Positions 9,447 to 20,644 of a stretch of 64,000 nt of DNA are shown here, one piece after another; positions within the stretch are counted from its first letter, which is position 1, and every line of letters starts with the position of its first letter. The DNA is from Camellia lanceoleosa. Its lineage: Eukaryota > Streptophyta > Magnoliopsida > Ericales > Theaceae. The stretch spans positions 128,577,679 through 128,641,678 of the forward strand of contig CM045762.1 in the NCBI GenBank assembly GCA_025200525.1, in the 5' to 3' direction. The notes below the pieces were generated by a model. That model saw only the letters and a program-made list of their open reading frames with translations, searched no databases and had not been told where the DNA came from. A program made the translations under genes and the position numbers.

Positions 9447-10549
9447 TTTTTTTTTGATCAGCAAAAAAAGAACTTTATTGATGAGAAAACATACATTACA
9501 TATGGAGAAACAACAATAAAGAGAGGAGGTGCAGAAAGTTGGTGAGAAACCAACAGAAAAGAGAGAAAAGAAAACAACAAAAGCACGAAGGCAACAGATA
9601 CACCAATCAAAGTTGGTGAGAAACACCAAAAGCACCAATAACAAAGTTGGTGAGATACACCAAAAGCACCAAGGTGATGAGCTGAGGCAAAAGACACCTG
9701 AAGCAAAACAAAGCTGCAGATTGCATCTTAATAGCATCTAAGCAAAGACGACCAGCAGCTGCAGACCCCAACTCAAGACCAGATTGAACTAAATAGCATC
9801 CAATAGCTTCAACAAACACTAAGACTAGGCATCCTAAAGCTGTATGCCACACTCCATAACTGAAGCAGCTGTTAGGACTAGAGCTTCAAATAACAATCTA
9901 GATACCCATCTGCACTGCCAATCAAAGCAGATTCAGCCCAGATGCAGGGCACAAACAGAGCAGATTCAGCCCAAGACACACTAGAGAGCACCACAGTGAC
10001 TCAGAACCAGCATGAATTGAGAGCACAGATGCAGTACAGATCAGTCCCACAATCAGATCAGCTGCATAACACACTTGGGAGCCGCAGATGATCAAATCTC
10101 TTTAATTAACTCTTTGATTAGTCAATGGAACTTGGGCTGCAGAATGCACCAGATGCAATACTGATGGAACTTGGGTTGCAGAATACTCAGCTGTGCAAAG
10201 TTGGATGAGTGCACACCATACAGCAGCAAGGCAAAAACACAAAAGCCCCAGGAAAATCAAAACCAGACCAAATCAACCCCTCAGATGCAGATAACCATAT
10301 TCTGAATCTGGATGAGATCACCAGCTTGAAGCCTAACTGACTGAGAATGGAGCCACAGAACATGATTCACAGCCGCAGCTTCTACTTGATGTATATGCCA
10401 CACCTATGGAAGTTTACATTCAAAGGCCCACTTCCCCTAGACGGATCTGATTCATTACAGCTGAAACCACTGGTACTGGTGAAAGCAGATAACAAACAAC
10501 CTACGGCAGTCTCAAGGAAATTAACAGGGCCCAAACCACAGGGGCCCAA
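9447..10549 (-). other. LINE 3' untranslated region and poly(A) tail
   Basis: No coding similarity is seen. On the minus strand the last 50 bases read AATAAAGTTCTTTTTTTGC, then TGATC and the A run; AATAAAG could act as a polyadenylation signal. Plus-strand short repeats such as 'agttggtgagaaacaccaaaagcac' (9535-9675) and 'gattcagcccag' lie inside it. Confidence 0.7.
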
Positions 10550-11242
10550 TCACTTGATACACAGCCTGATCTGCTGCAGGTTTGAAAGGAACTGGTTGAT
10601 TGAGTAATCTGTACCCACCAAAGAAGACTTCATCCACATGGCTACTCTAACTTTGATAAGCTCACAGACCACTCCTAAATTGGGTTGCACCTTATTGAAA
10701 ATAACCTCATTTCTATGCTTCCATACTGACCAACACACTGCTAAAGGAAGTGCTTTCCAAATCTTCATTTCCCCTTTTTTATACTTCCATCCATTCCACC
10801 ACTGAAGTAGGCATTCCACAGAGCCAGGAATAGCCCACTGCACTCCCCACCATTTGATAATACAAGACCATACTTCCCAAACAAAAGGACAGTGAAGCAT
10901 GATATGATTTAAAACTTCTTCCCCTGTTCTACAAAGAACACAGCTTACACCCACATTAGAATCAACAACCCCAATTTTGTGCAGAAAATCAAGAGACTTT
11001 ATTCTCCCTTTCCAGACCAACCAAGCGAAAAACTGGGCTTTTGGAGAAGCAGCATTGTTCCAGATTAACCTATATATGCTTTTATTAGGCCCATAACTCT
11101 GCCCACACCAATTATAGGCTGCTTTAACATTGAAGCACCCTGAACTTCCCTCCTTCCATATGATCTTTGTCAAGTGTTCCAACAAAATTTGGACCCGACT
11201 CCTAGCTCCTCCTTCAAACTTCTCAATTCCTCCTCCTCCCAA
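10550..11242 (-). pseudogene. LINE ORF2 C-terminal zf-RVT region
   Basis: This 230-residue frame carries the Cys/His-rich zinc-binding region that follows the reverse transcriptase in plant L1 elements: FFAWLVWKGRIKSLDFL, then CVLCRTGEEVLNHIMLHCPF, then VWKHRNEVIF. It overlaps the end of the reverse transcriptase frame at 11170-11242 in another frame. A one-base shift there therefore separates it from the rest of ORF2. The first residues of the frame (MGGGGIEKFEGG) are read-through of that shift and not a true start. Confidence 0.8.
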
Positions 11243-12756
11243 GCCCTTAAATTCCTTCGAAACCTGAAGGTCCAGTCAGCACAGCTTGCTTTTTTGACCA
11301 CCATCTCATACAATGTTACCCCTTTATTGATAGAAATACTAAATAGTCTCGGGTATTTGTCTTTAAGACAACTACTCTCCCATGCATCATCCCAAAACAA
11401 AATCCTTCTACCATTCCCAACTTTGATTTCAACATTCTCCTTGAAGAAGTCAAAAAGCCTGGGATTAGATTGTGACACTGATAAGATATCGCTCCAAATC
11501 CTTGAGCAATTACAATCAGCCATACGGAACGGGAACCAACTACCACCCCCAGCTCCATACCTGGCACAAATCAATATCTTCCATAAGGCATTATCTTCAG
11601 TCCCAAACCTCCACCACCATTTGGCCAATAGACTTTCATTAACTGATTTGATGTTCCTTATTCCAAAACCTCCAAGTTCCTTGCTTACAGCAGCATCCTT
11701 CCATTTCACTAGGTGTATCCCTCTCTTCAGATTAGTGCCACCCCAAAGAAAAGCTGATTGAATCTTATTTAGTTCCTTTACAATACCTTGAGGCATCCTA
11801 AACAAGGACATGTAGAAGACTGGAAGGTTGGTTAACACAGATTTAATTAAAACTACCCTACCCGCAAAGGAGAGCATTCTTCTTTTCCATCCAGCCAATT
11901 TATTTTTGAACTTGTCCACCACGGGTCCCCAAATTTGCTTCTTTCTAGGATTAGCCCCTAAGGGCAACCCTAAGTACTTGAGCGGGAGCTTTTGACTTGT
12001 GCAATGTAATCTAGACGCAAAATCAGCCACGATATCCTCTTCAATTCCCACCCCACTGACAACACTTTTATGGTAGTTAATCTTTAGCCCAGACACTACT
12101 TCAAAGCATCTTAGAATCCTCTTCACATTAGTAACCTCCACCCAGTCCGCTTCACAAAACAAGATCGTGTCATCTGCAAATTGTAGATGGGATAAATTCA
12201 GGCCTTCAGCCCCAACCCTAACCCCACTAATCAAACCAAGATCTTTGGCTCTTGATAGCAACATATTAAGACCTTCAGCTGCGATGAGAAACAAAAAAAG
12301 AGAGATGGGATCCCCTTGCCTCAAGCCTTTTTGGGGAACGACTTCTTCAGATGGGGATCCGTTAACAAGAAATGAGATTCTAGCGGACATTAAGCATGTC
12401 CTCATCCAATCCACCCATTTTGTCCCAAACCCAAACTTCCTCATCATATCAAACAAGTAAACCCAATTTACTGTATCATAGGCCTTTTCAAAGTCCAGTT
12501 TTAGAATTAAACCACTTCTCTTGGACCTTTTCCACCAATCTACCACCTCATTTGCCACTAATATCCCATCTACGATATTTCTTCCACACAAGAAAGCCGA
12601 TTGGGTTGGACCAATAATATTAGAGATCACCATTTTTAATCTGCCAGCTAGGACTTTCGAAAGAATCTTGTAAATGGAGTTTATGAGACTGATTGGTCTA
12701 AAGTCAAGGATACTAGTTGGACTACCTTCTTGGGGATTAATGTTACGAAGGAGCAA
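11170..12756 (-). pseudogene. LINE ORF2 reverse transcriptase domain
   Basis: The domain copies element RNA into DNA at the nicked target. Within the 528-residue frame, DFRPISLINS is at 18-27, LDFEKAYD at 87-94, GLRQGDP at 144-150, and the catalytic FADD at 193-196, all as expected. ISLFLF stands where most relatives have a Pro (LSPFLF). The frame's first Met is not the natural start: it continues the endonuclease frame (12681-14219) after a one-base shift near 12715-12730. A second shift near 11200 detaches the C-terminus. With those two lesions ORF2 cannot make a full protein. Confidence 0.88.
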
Positions 12757-14219
12757 TTCAATCCCTTTACCACCCGGCCATTTTCATGGAACTCAGCCAT
12801 AAACTGCATTATATCATTTTTCATTAGCTTCCAGCCCTTTTGGATGCAAATCAAATTAAAACCATCTGGCCCAGGTGCTTTATTCCCATCACACTCTTTG
12901 ATTATAGCCCTAACTTCTGATTCAGAGAAAGCCTTCAGAAGCGACTCAGTATGCGAAGGTTCAATGGTTTTAAAAACTCCTCCAATCTTAGGTCTGTTCG
13001 ACCAACTCTCAGCAAGAGCTTCACCAAAATACCTTGCAACTTCTTGTTTCATAACTTCAGGTGTGTTGAAAGTATTACCCTTGATTGTGATGGAGTCCAT
13101 CAGATTCCGATTCTGCCTCTGAGTAGCCAAGGTATGGAAATACCTAGTATTCCTGTCACCTTTTAGAGCCCAATCCACCCTTGATTTCTGCACCCAAATC
13201 CAATCCTTCATTTTTCTCAGCTTCCAAATCTCCCCTTTGATCTCTCTTCTACGACATGCTTCAAGATCTTGCAACGGTCTATCTTCAGCAGCCAAATCCA
13301 GAGCATGCAAAGCATCCTCTGCGACTTTGAGCTTACACTCAACATTCCCAAACACTTCAATGTTCCAAACTTTCAATGCTTCTTTCAAAGACTTCAATTT
13401 GATCTTGAGCCTATAACCAGCCCACCCCTCCACCTGAGTGCTTTCCCAAACAGATTTAACCTTATTCAAGAAAGTGGGATGAATAACCCAAGCATTTAGG
13501 AACCTAAATGGCTTGGGGCCCCAATCCCTGTCATCTTCCATTAAGATCAGAGGGCAATGATCTGATAAAAACCGAGACAGACCCCATAATTTAAAGGAAA
13601 ACCAACCTAGCCATTCTGGACTGACAAGGAATCTATCTAATCTACTCCACCTCTCTTCTTCCTGAGAGTTGCACCATGTGTACTTTCTCCCAATCATGGG
13701 GACATCTATTAAACCCAGATTATTAATAAATTCATCAAAGTCAATCATCCCCCTATCTCTTCTTATACAACCTTTCCTTTCAGCCATAATTCTAACTTCA
13801 TTAAAATCACCCCCAATGCACCAAGGATTAGGAAACTTAGGATGTAAATTGCCCAAAGTCTCCCACAGTTTGCTTCTCATACTTCTATCATTTGGGGCAT
13901 AAACATTAACCACCACACAGTCAAGAACAAGATGAATTTTACCTGAGAGGATGATGCAATTCCTATTACTGCAGCAATCTATTAGCTCAAACACCTCAGG
14001 TTTCCACACACAAAGCAATCCTCGGCCTTGCCTTGACATCTCGCCATAAAATCCACGGATCTTGAGCCAAAGAGTTTTGACAAACTGTTCTAATATCTCA
14101 GATCTTTTTGTTTCTTGAAAAAGAACCATATCTACCTTTTTCTGCCTTAAGAACTCTTTTACTCTCCTTTTCTTCTCCATCCTACCCAACCCTCTCATAT
14201 TCCAAGAGACTATCTTCAT
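12681..14219 (-). CDS. LINE ORF2 N-terminus: AP-type endonuclease
   Basis: The domain nicks target DNA to prime reverse transcription. The start MKIVSWNMRGLG is the classic beginning of plant L1 ORF2. Motifs in order are QET at 35-37, YAPN at 107-110, GGDFNE at 136-141, RLDRFLVS at 193-200 and SDH at 219-221, so the metal-binding and catalytic residues of the exonuclease-endonuclease-phosphatase fold are in place. The linker to the reverse transcriptase includes NKAPGPDGFN and FVTLIPKK, after which the frame is lost near 12720. It begins 75 bases after ORF1 ends. Confidence 0.9.
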   Translation of the reverse strand: MKIVSWNMRGLGRMEKKRRVKEFLRQKKVDMVLFQETKRSEILEQFVKTLWLKIRGFYGEMSRQGRGLLCVWKPEVFELIDCCSNRNCIILSGKIHLVLDCVVVNVYAPNDRSMRSKLWETLGNLHPKFPNPWCIGGDFNEVRIMAERKGCIRRDRGMIDFDEFINNLGLIDVPMIGRKYTWCNSQEEERWSRLDRFLVSPEWLGWFSFKLWGLSRFLSDHCPLILMEDDRDWGPKPFRFLNAWVIHPTFLNKVKSVWESTQVEGWAGYRLKIKLKSLKEALKVWNIEVFGNVECKLKVAEDALHALDLAAEDRPLQDLEACRRREIKGEIWKLRKMKDWIWVQKSRVDWALKGDRNTRYFHTLATQRQNRNLMDSITIKGNTFNTPEVMKQEVARYFGEALAESWSNRPKIGGVFKTIEPSHTESLLKAFSESEVRAIIKECDGNKAPGPDGFNLICIQKGWKLMKNDIMQFMAEFHENGRVVKGLNCSFVTLIPKKVVQLVSLTLDQSVS

Positions 14220-14293
14220 TAGAGATTAAAATAACCCCTTTAACTCCTAGTGGTGCTACTTCAAGCATCCATCCCTTCCTGCCTCTTCAATAC

Positions 14294-15934
14294 CTAGGCC
14301 AAATCACTTTGCTCCATTAAGATAATTTTTTCAATCACCTCCCTTTCCTTGCCTTCAAAATCTATCCCCAGATTTTTCCCAACATGTATTGTAGCTATAG
14401 CTTCATTTCTTAGATAACTGCTTCGTTGATCCTTCCTGCTATGTGACAAAGAAGATGAGATAGCCTCGGCTGCAGCCTTAAAAATAGCTCCTCTGTTCAG
14501 CCCATCCTTTGACCACACCTTGTTTTGCCCCACTTTTCTCTTCCTTAGAGCCATATGATTCAGATTAGCTTCACCCTCATTTCTCCTCTGCTCAACTTGA
14601 CATTTATGACTCCCTTTCTTATGCTGTGGGCCTTTCAGTTTTTGAATAGTTTGCCCGTCAGTTGCCACTGGGCTTGATACTCCCCCTTCAGTCCACTGGA
14701 CTACTGATAAGGATTTAGAGCTTTGGACTACCTCTTTATGCCATTCAATCCTGCCTTGATTTAGGCCCATAGCTAGGCCATTGGACTGGGCCTGATCCAA
14801 TACCACTTTAAGATTAATGGGAGGCCTTAGAAAGTCCTGACTGCTAATACTTTTCATAAAGGCCACTGAAGGTACACTCTTGATTTCCTTTCGACTTCCC
14901 ATGTTAGTGCTCTGTATGATGACCCCAGGCAAGCTTTCTTCATTTCCCAGACCTGCACCTGCTGTTCCTGACTCTTCCACCTCGTTGCACGTTTCATTTA
15001 CTACAGAAACAACAGCACCACTGCTTTTGCTGCCCTTCCCTGCCCTGTTGTTGTCACCCACTTCAAAAGCCACCTTATCACCGTCTGCCACTTCCTCCTC
15101 TGACTCATCCACCTCATCATCTTCGTCACTCTGCCCAGCTTCCTTCTCTGTTTCACTGTACTGGTAGTTTGATGAGCACTCTTCCCTTTGCGGATAATGG
15201 CATGAACCCAGTTCTTCAATCACCCTAACTGTACTAACCGTCCCTTCATTAATCAACTTGATACTCGTATTGATTAATTCCATGTTCTTCGTCAAGATTT
15301 GCAGTTTTCCACACTCCAAGGATGACATGGACATGGTGTTCCCATCAACCTCTAACACCTCTCCCCATAATTCCCCAATTCTTCTGAAGTTTGTGTTGTT
15401 CCACAGATTAAAAGGTATGCCATAGCATCGTAGCCATACCTTCCTCTCTTGATCTAGAGTAAGTCCATTCCTCCACTCAACCATGGTTTCACACCATTCA
15501 TCAGTCCAGTCCCCAAGCACCACCCTCCTATTCGTTAGTGCCTCCATTGATTCGAAAGACAGAACTACTACTCTGCCTCCACCTTCTCGAACACGAACAT
15601 TCTGCAAAACTCTCCTTGCACATTCTTTTCTAAAATTAGTAAAATTACAGTGTTTCTTGAGTGTAACTATAACACTTTGTTGTAGCCAACCAATTCCAAG
15701 TTCCTCCGCTATAACTACCTTTTCAGTGCCTGTTTGTTGCTGCCCACCTCTCACCACTTCTGCAAAGGATGGTTTTCCATGCGCCCAGTCCCTAGACCCA
15801 GCATTCCCTTTCGCATGCCTCTTCTGCTTGTCTGAAGTTTGGATACCTACCTGCTGTTCTCTTTTATAATCAGCATTCTTCACTACTAAGGCTCTGTTCC
15901 CGCACCATACCCCATTTGCCTTCTGAATAGCCAC
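14294..15934 (-). CDS. LINE ORF1 protein (DUF4283-type)
   Basis: This uninterrupted 546-residue frame is the RNA-binding ORF1 product. The DUF4283-like region covers about residues 85-240 (GWLQQSVIVTLKKHCNFTNF, then RRVVLGDWTDEWCETMVEW, RKVWLRCYGIPFNLW and FRRIGELWGEVLEVD). It is followed by an acidic stretch (about 265-290, DEDDEVDESEEEV) and a low-complexity tail. No CCHC knuckle was found, although some plant ORF1 proteins have one. The intact frame contrasts with the two frameshifts in ORF2. Confidence 0.85.
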   Translation of the reverse strand: MAIQKANGVWCGNRALVVKNADYKREQQVGIQTSDKQKRHAKGNAGSRDWAHGKPSFAEVVRGGQQQTGTEKVVIAEELGIGWLQQSVIVTLKKHCNFTNFRKECARRVLQNVRVREGGGRVVVLSFESMEALTNRRVVLGDWTDEWCETMVEWRNGLTLDQERKVWLRCYGIPFNLWNNTNFRRIGELWGEVLEVDGNTMSMSSLECGKLQILTKNMELINTSIKLINEGTVSTVRVIEELGSCHYPQREECSSNYQYSETEKEAGQSDEDDEVDESEEEVADGDKVAFEVGDNNRAGKGSKSSGAVVSVVNETCNEVEESGTAGAGLGNEESLPGVIIQSTNMGSRKEIKSVPSVAFMKSISSQDFLRPPINLKVVLDQAQSNGLAMGLNQGRIEWHKEVVQSSKSLSVVQWTEGGVSSPVATDGQTIQKLKGPQHKKGSHKCQVEQRRNEGEANLNHMALRKRKVGQNKVWSKDGLNRGAIFKAAAEAISSSLSHSRKDQRSSYLRNEAIATIHVGKNLGIDFEGKEREVIEKIILMEQSDLA

Positions 15935-15950
15935 CTATTATGACCTATGC

Positions 15951-16950
15951 GCAAGTCCCCTAGTTTTAAATCTCTCAATTCACAAATGACCATAAATTAT
16001 ATATTTTCCTTTTACTCAATAAAAAGAGTTTTGATATTGTTAGAAGAAATCTCAGAGTAATATGAATTATGATTTATTTTGAAATAAATTTGGAAAGAAC
16101 GATTTTAAAACATTAAATGAAAGAAAAATATTTACGTGAAATTTAGCATGCAACTTACAATAAAATTAAATAAAAAAATTACCACAATACTATATTATTG
16201 GAGTAAATTTTTTTATTGGAGAAAAATTAATATTGAAGATTATTGAAAAGAACTATATGACAGTCATTTTGCAATGTCAAATTAAACTTCACTTAGATTA
16301 TGCACATTTTAATTTTTTTTCAAAACCTAAAATATAATGCTTTTAGATTGATCACGATCAAAAAATCAATTACCATATATATGAAGGAATATATGGGAAG
16401 AATATGATAGATCATTAGAGATAAATATATTTAAAAAATGAGCAATACAATAGGTAATAAAACTTTTACTAACATCCGCAATAAAAACGTGTATCTAAAT
16501 ATCATTGAATGCCCAAGTATCATGCTTTTTTAATAACTAATTAAATTTAGCTTCTTGGACTTTTAATAAAAGTTTTAGTATAAGTATCCATAGAATTATT
16601 CTAAAAGGATATCGAATGGTATGACGAGAATGACAGCTTATATCTTACAAAGTCCTACTTGGTCAATATGAAAAGCCAGCCTTACGCATAGGGATGTCAC
16701 GGGGCAAGTTTGTAATTTTATCATATTGATGATATATATACACACTAGGAATGACTCATGTTTAAAGGCACTCCCTAGGCAACTTAAGCATATATTTTAA
16801 TTTTATTATATGACTTTTAAAAAAAATAAAAACAGAAAAAGCAAAAAACAAAAAAACATTTTTAAAACGTTTTATATATAACTCAATCATAAAAGTTTCG
16901 TATCCATTATACATTCGCTACCAAAAAATGCTACGGAAACCTCAACACAC
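15951..16950. other. AT-rich intergenic sequence
   Basis: No gene, terminal repeat or recognised element was seen in this roughly 1-kb stretch beyond short A/T runs. Confidence 0.6.
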
Positions 16951-16951
16951 T

Positions 16952-17170
16952 AAATAATGCACACTCGCAAGTGCTCTGCAATTCAAAAAAAATAATAAGA
17001 AAAATTAAACAACAAACAATACATACTAGCTAGTGCTCCGTAATCCCAAAAAATAAAAACAAAAATTAAATAACAAACAATGCACACCGACCAGTACTCT
17101 ACAATTTTAGAAAATACTGTAAAAATTAAATAACAAACAATGCACATCAGCCATTACAATTTCAAAAATA
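16952..17170. repeat. About 62-bp minisatellite, four diverged units
   Basis: Units start near 16952, 17014, 17076 and 17137 with variants of AACAATGCACACCGACCAGT followed by 'ctctacaatt' and an A-rich spacer. The later units are more alike than the first. Confidence 0.7.
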
Positions 17171-17283
17171 AAAATAAAGTAAATTTATTTCCTAGAAAGG
17201 CTCGTCACATTTCCCATAATTTGCAGAACAAATAACAAACTTTAAAATGAAATATTGAAAAAATATACCACTGGACATGCATT

Positions 17284-17790
17284 TTACTTTCCATTGCTAG
17301 TCAAGCTTGCCTTCTCTTTTTTCTTGGACATTGCATTTGCCTTTCCCTTCTCATTTTTCTTTCAAATATATAAAAAAATATATCTAAAAAATTAGAATAA
17401 AATGATAAACAAATCCATTTGTGTTTTGGGTTTACCTTGTGAACCTGGATGACATTACGATATTGTTCATCACGGATCACAACACCAGCATTTCTCTCTT
17501 GTAGACATTGAACCCATATATATAAAAGAAAATGTATAAAAGGAGTAAATATATGAATCTGAAAAAATATATATATATATATTATTAAGAAAAATGTAAT
17601 TAAATAAGAAGCTGAGAGCTCATCTTACAATCTGGTGCAAGTCTCCATCCACCTATAAAAATAAAAGAGGATTTTATTAGAATGAAAATAGAGGGGGGGA
17701 AAAGTGTATTAAAAAAAAATGAGACAATTTACACGACCAAAAGTAGTGCCATTGTCCATATTTGGAGGATGTAGATAAATGGTGTTAAAA
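17284..17790 (-). CDS. Possible 3' exons of an unidentified gene
   Basis: Three short open stretches on the minus strand fit exon rules. Near 17785-17730, after 'ttgctgacag', the frame reads NTIYLHPPNMDNGTTFGR up to a gtaaat donor. Near 17655-17630 it reads VDGDLHQI up to a gtaaga donor. At about 17514-17436 it reads VQCLQERNAGVVIRDEQY and on to QVHK with a gtaaac donor. A final exon 17358-17284 (25 codons) gives a lysine-rich end, ...SKKKEKASLTSNGK and stop. Codon-like composition in an AT desert is the main support. The acceptor before VQCLQ is unclear (no AG directly upstream). I do not recognise the protein; it may be a host gene or a captured or decayed fragment. Confidence 0.35.
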
Positions 17791-17799
17791 TCTGTCAGC

Positions 17800-18870
17800 A
17801 ATACAACAGAAATACATATTCATTCGAACAATTCATACTCAAAATATATTAAAGAGTGAGCAATCTATAAGGAAGCAAGCAATAAATATTTGTGTCGATG
17901 GAATCGTAGTTGTTTAAACATATCTCAATATTACAGACCAAATTTAGTCTAAAAACATAGACAGAAGAAAAAAAAAAAAAAGTTAGAAAAGAATTGGCCG
18001 ACTCTATATTTAAATCTTCATGTGTTTCTTTTATTATTGACCATAATTAATCTAACCAATACACACACAACAATAGTAACTATACATTTAATATATGCAT
18101 CACAAACCAAACACAAAAGTATATCCAATCTATCATAACAAAGTAAGAAGCCAATTCCTTATCATAGTACTAACAAATCAAGCAATTGAATAAAATTATG
18201 CATCCCAAAAACAATAGTTAAAGCATAATCATTTTCAAGCAAAGTACTTATTTTTTTGGGATTTTAATCATGAAGATGTCTCAATTGTTATGAGCTAATT
18301 ATCTTCTTTGCTAAATCTAAAACTTGTTCTTATGCATAATCGAAGCCAAAGCATAAGAACATTAAAACATACATATTTTTCCCAGTGTATAAAGGCACTC
18401 CCAACACAATGTTACCCCAATCAAAACCAACCACATTGTAAATTTTTTTGATTTTTTGATTTTTTTTTGCCATTTTTTTGTCAATTGGTGAGAAGATATT
18501 TACATTTATAAATATCAACTAAGTTTGGCATTTACTAAATAATACAAAAAGTCAAAAAGTCACTATCCTATTTAAGTCACATCATCTTATTTAAATCACA
18601 TCACCTCTCTAACACATCACATCAAACCCAATCCATATAAGCCAATAAGTCAAAAAGTGCATTTTTTTAGAATATCCCAAACCAACCCTAAATCACACAA
18701 GCTAAAATTACTTCAAAATCATAAAAACTTCATAATATAAACAACCTTCATGAGGAACAACCATCGGTAATAAATCCACAATAAAAAAACAAAAAGTGAA
18801 AACTGAAATCAATAATCTAGTGTTTAGTCTGTACTTTACACTCAATCAATCATTTTTTTGGATAAAGTGA
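17800..18870. other. AT-rich sequence without recognisable genes
   Basis: No exon, repeat array or element end was recognised. It could be intron of the possible minus-strand gene ending at 17284. Confidence 0.5.
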
Positions 18871-18875
18871 AACCT

Positions 18876-18880
<5 letters not shown>

Positions 18881-18923
<43 letters not shown>

Positions 18924-19113
18924 GGGGGGAAGAAATCTGAAAATTTGAATGAAAATGAAAATGAAAAACATATACAAAAGGACCTAAAATCCAAAACATC
19001 CAAAACAAAAATATGAAAAACCTAAAATCTAGAAACAAGCAAAAGAAATTGATAGTCAAGAAAGAAGAAGAAAAGGGAGGGAGGGAGGGAGGGAGGGAGG
19101 AAGGGAGGGAGGG
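18881..19113. repeat. (GA)n and (GGGA)n purine tracts
   Basis: A pure GA dinucleotide run lies at about 18881-18919. A GGGA tetranucleotide run at about 19075-19113 follows after a purine-rich interval. On the minus strand these are CT/TCCC tracts of the kind often found in plant 5' leaders and introns. Confidence 0.9.
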
Positions 19114-19352
19114 GCATTACAGTGGAAATGGGAAAAGAAAATGAAGAAAAAATAAACAAATAGTCGAAAAGGAGGGAAAAAAAAATGGAATTACTTGTAC
19201 CACGACATTATGCAACCAAAAAAATACATGACAAATGTTATATGCAACAAAAAAAATATTACGAAAGCAAGAAAAGAGGGGCATTACAGTGGAAATGGGA
19301 AAATAAAATAAATAAATAAAATAGTCAAAAAGAAGAAGGAAAAACAAAGGGA

Positions 19353-19628
19353 ATTACATGTAACCATGATATTATTTATTTATTGATTGGCAATAGGATG
19401 TTTAGATCAAAGCCCGACTAATCCTCAAGGGCACAGAGGCTCTTGACAAGGAGTTTTCCGCAAGTGCACCACGATTAATTTAAGGATTTTCCTCCAGTCC
19501 GATGGCCCCAAGAAATTGTTAGCACCTAAAAGATTTTGATCCCTTAACCTTGGAGGGGGTACACCCCCACGACCCAAGGCCTTACCACCAAGCCAACCCC
19601 TTGGGATTACATGTAACCATGATATTAT
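19353..19628 (-). mobile_element. tRNA-derived SINE with 23-bp target-site duplication
   Basis: The body, 19376-19605, is about 230 bp and reads on the minus strand. It starts CCCAAGGGGTTGGCTTGGTG. A pol III A box lies at 19580-19597 (GTTGGCTTGGTGGTAAGG) and a degenerate B box at 19532-19543 (GGGATCAAAATC, where GGTTCGANNCC is canonical). It ends in a short CAATAAATAAATAA tail. Identical 23-bp direct repeats flank it exactly: 19353-19375 and 19606-19628. Perfect duplication and the pol III boxes make this a secure SINE; the B-box decay suggests this copy is weakly transcribed at best. Confidence 0.85.
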
Positions 19629-20644
19629 GCAACAAAAAAGAAATTACATATACCATCCTATATGCAACACAAAAAAAAATTTAAAAATTAAAATAAATAA
19701 AAGAACGAATAGAAGCTGATTACATGCTATTAATGGAAATGGAAATAGAAGAGAAGAACAAAAAATGAGAGAGAATGTTATATAAAATATATATATCTAC
19801 TTAAAAAAGAATAGTAAATAAATAAATAAATAAAAGCTGAACTCGTTTACAAAACTCATTCACAGAGAGAAATGTCCATCAAATGAAATTTGAGACTAAA
19901 AAAAATCCAGAATTCATCACATAAGGCTCATACATGCAACAGATGTCCAGAATCCAGAATCCAGAATTCTACTCTATATGGGATTGTATTTTCTTGAAAA
20001 GCACAATCCATTATGTTTTCCATCTAACCAAAACTTATGTACTACGAAACTTAATTTCATCCTTAATAGTAACTTCAAGTTGAACCATCTTGAAGTTGGA
20101 GCAGACAGATATTTTACAATTGATAACCAAATCATCCAAGCAACTTACTCAAATCTTTTTTGTAAGCAGGCTACTACACCAAACAACTTAAACTAAAGCA
20201 AGAAATAATGTACAAAAACTACAAAAAAATTCAGAACTCTATGCACAATAATTATGCAATCTATATGGAGTAGAGGTTTACATGTGTGCACAAAAACTAA
20301 TGCAGGAATATATGTACAGCAACAACCTAATAGTAACAATGGGTACATATAATTGGACAGCCAAGAAATAAAAAATTAACAGGAATTATGGAGTCAAATT
20401 GAACTGCAATTCGAAACCTTTTTTTACATGCATATAAAAAATAAAAAATAAGAAGTTAGGATGTGCAAATTGCAATAGAGTATCTGTATGAAACAATGTC
20501 CAAACAACTTTTACATACAACACAAAAAATAAGGTTTTCAAATACAAACACATACCAGGGAAAACAAGCTATGCACAAATCGACAAATCGATAATAGATA
20601 ATAGACAAATCGATTTTAAGGTGAAAAATCCCAATCATTTTGAT

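Larger units (their letters stand above)
9447..15950 (-). mobile_element. L1-type LINE retrotransposon, nearly full length
   Basis: This is a non-LTR retrotransposon read on the minus strand. It has an ORF1 with a DUF4283-type region (15934-14294), then an ORF2 with AP-type endonuclease (14219-12681), reverse transcriptase (12756-11170) and a C-terminal zf-RVT region (11242-10550). A roughly 1.1-kb 3' untranslated region ends in a poly(A) tail seen as a T run at 9447-9456. This order is typical of plant L1 elements. ORF2 is broken by two frameshifts. I did not find a convincing target-site duplication, so the 5' limit near 15950 is approximate. Confidence 0.88.

Noticed and set aside
9435..9852. 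Cys/Phe-rich minus-strand frames of 81-100 residues
   Set aside because: They lie in the LINE 3' untranslated region, overlap each other in different frames and arise from short repeats.
11174..14320. Plus-strand frames of 70-195 residues across the LINE
   Set aside because: They are antisense shadows of ORF2, whose motifs on the minus strand are unmistakable.
14880..15869. Plus-strand Ser/Thr-rich frames
   Set aside because: They are antisense shadows of the intact LINE ORF1.
15935..16020. Target-site duplication for the LINE
   Set aside because: Flanks at 9420-9446 and 15935-16010 share only loose 'aatgNcNNtaatta' similarity, not enough to call.
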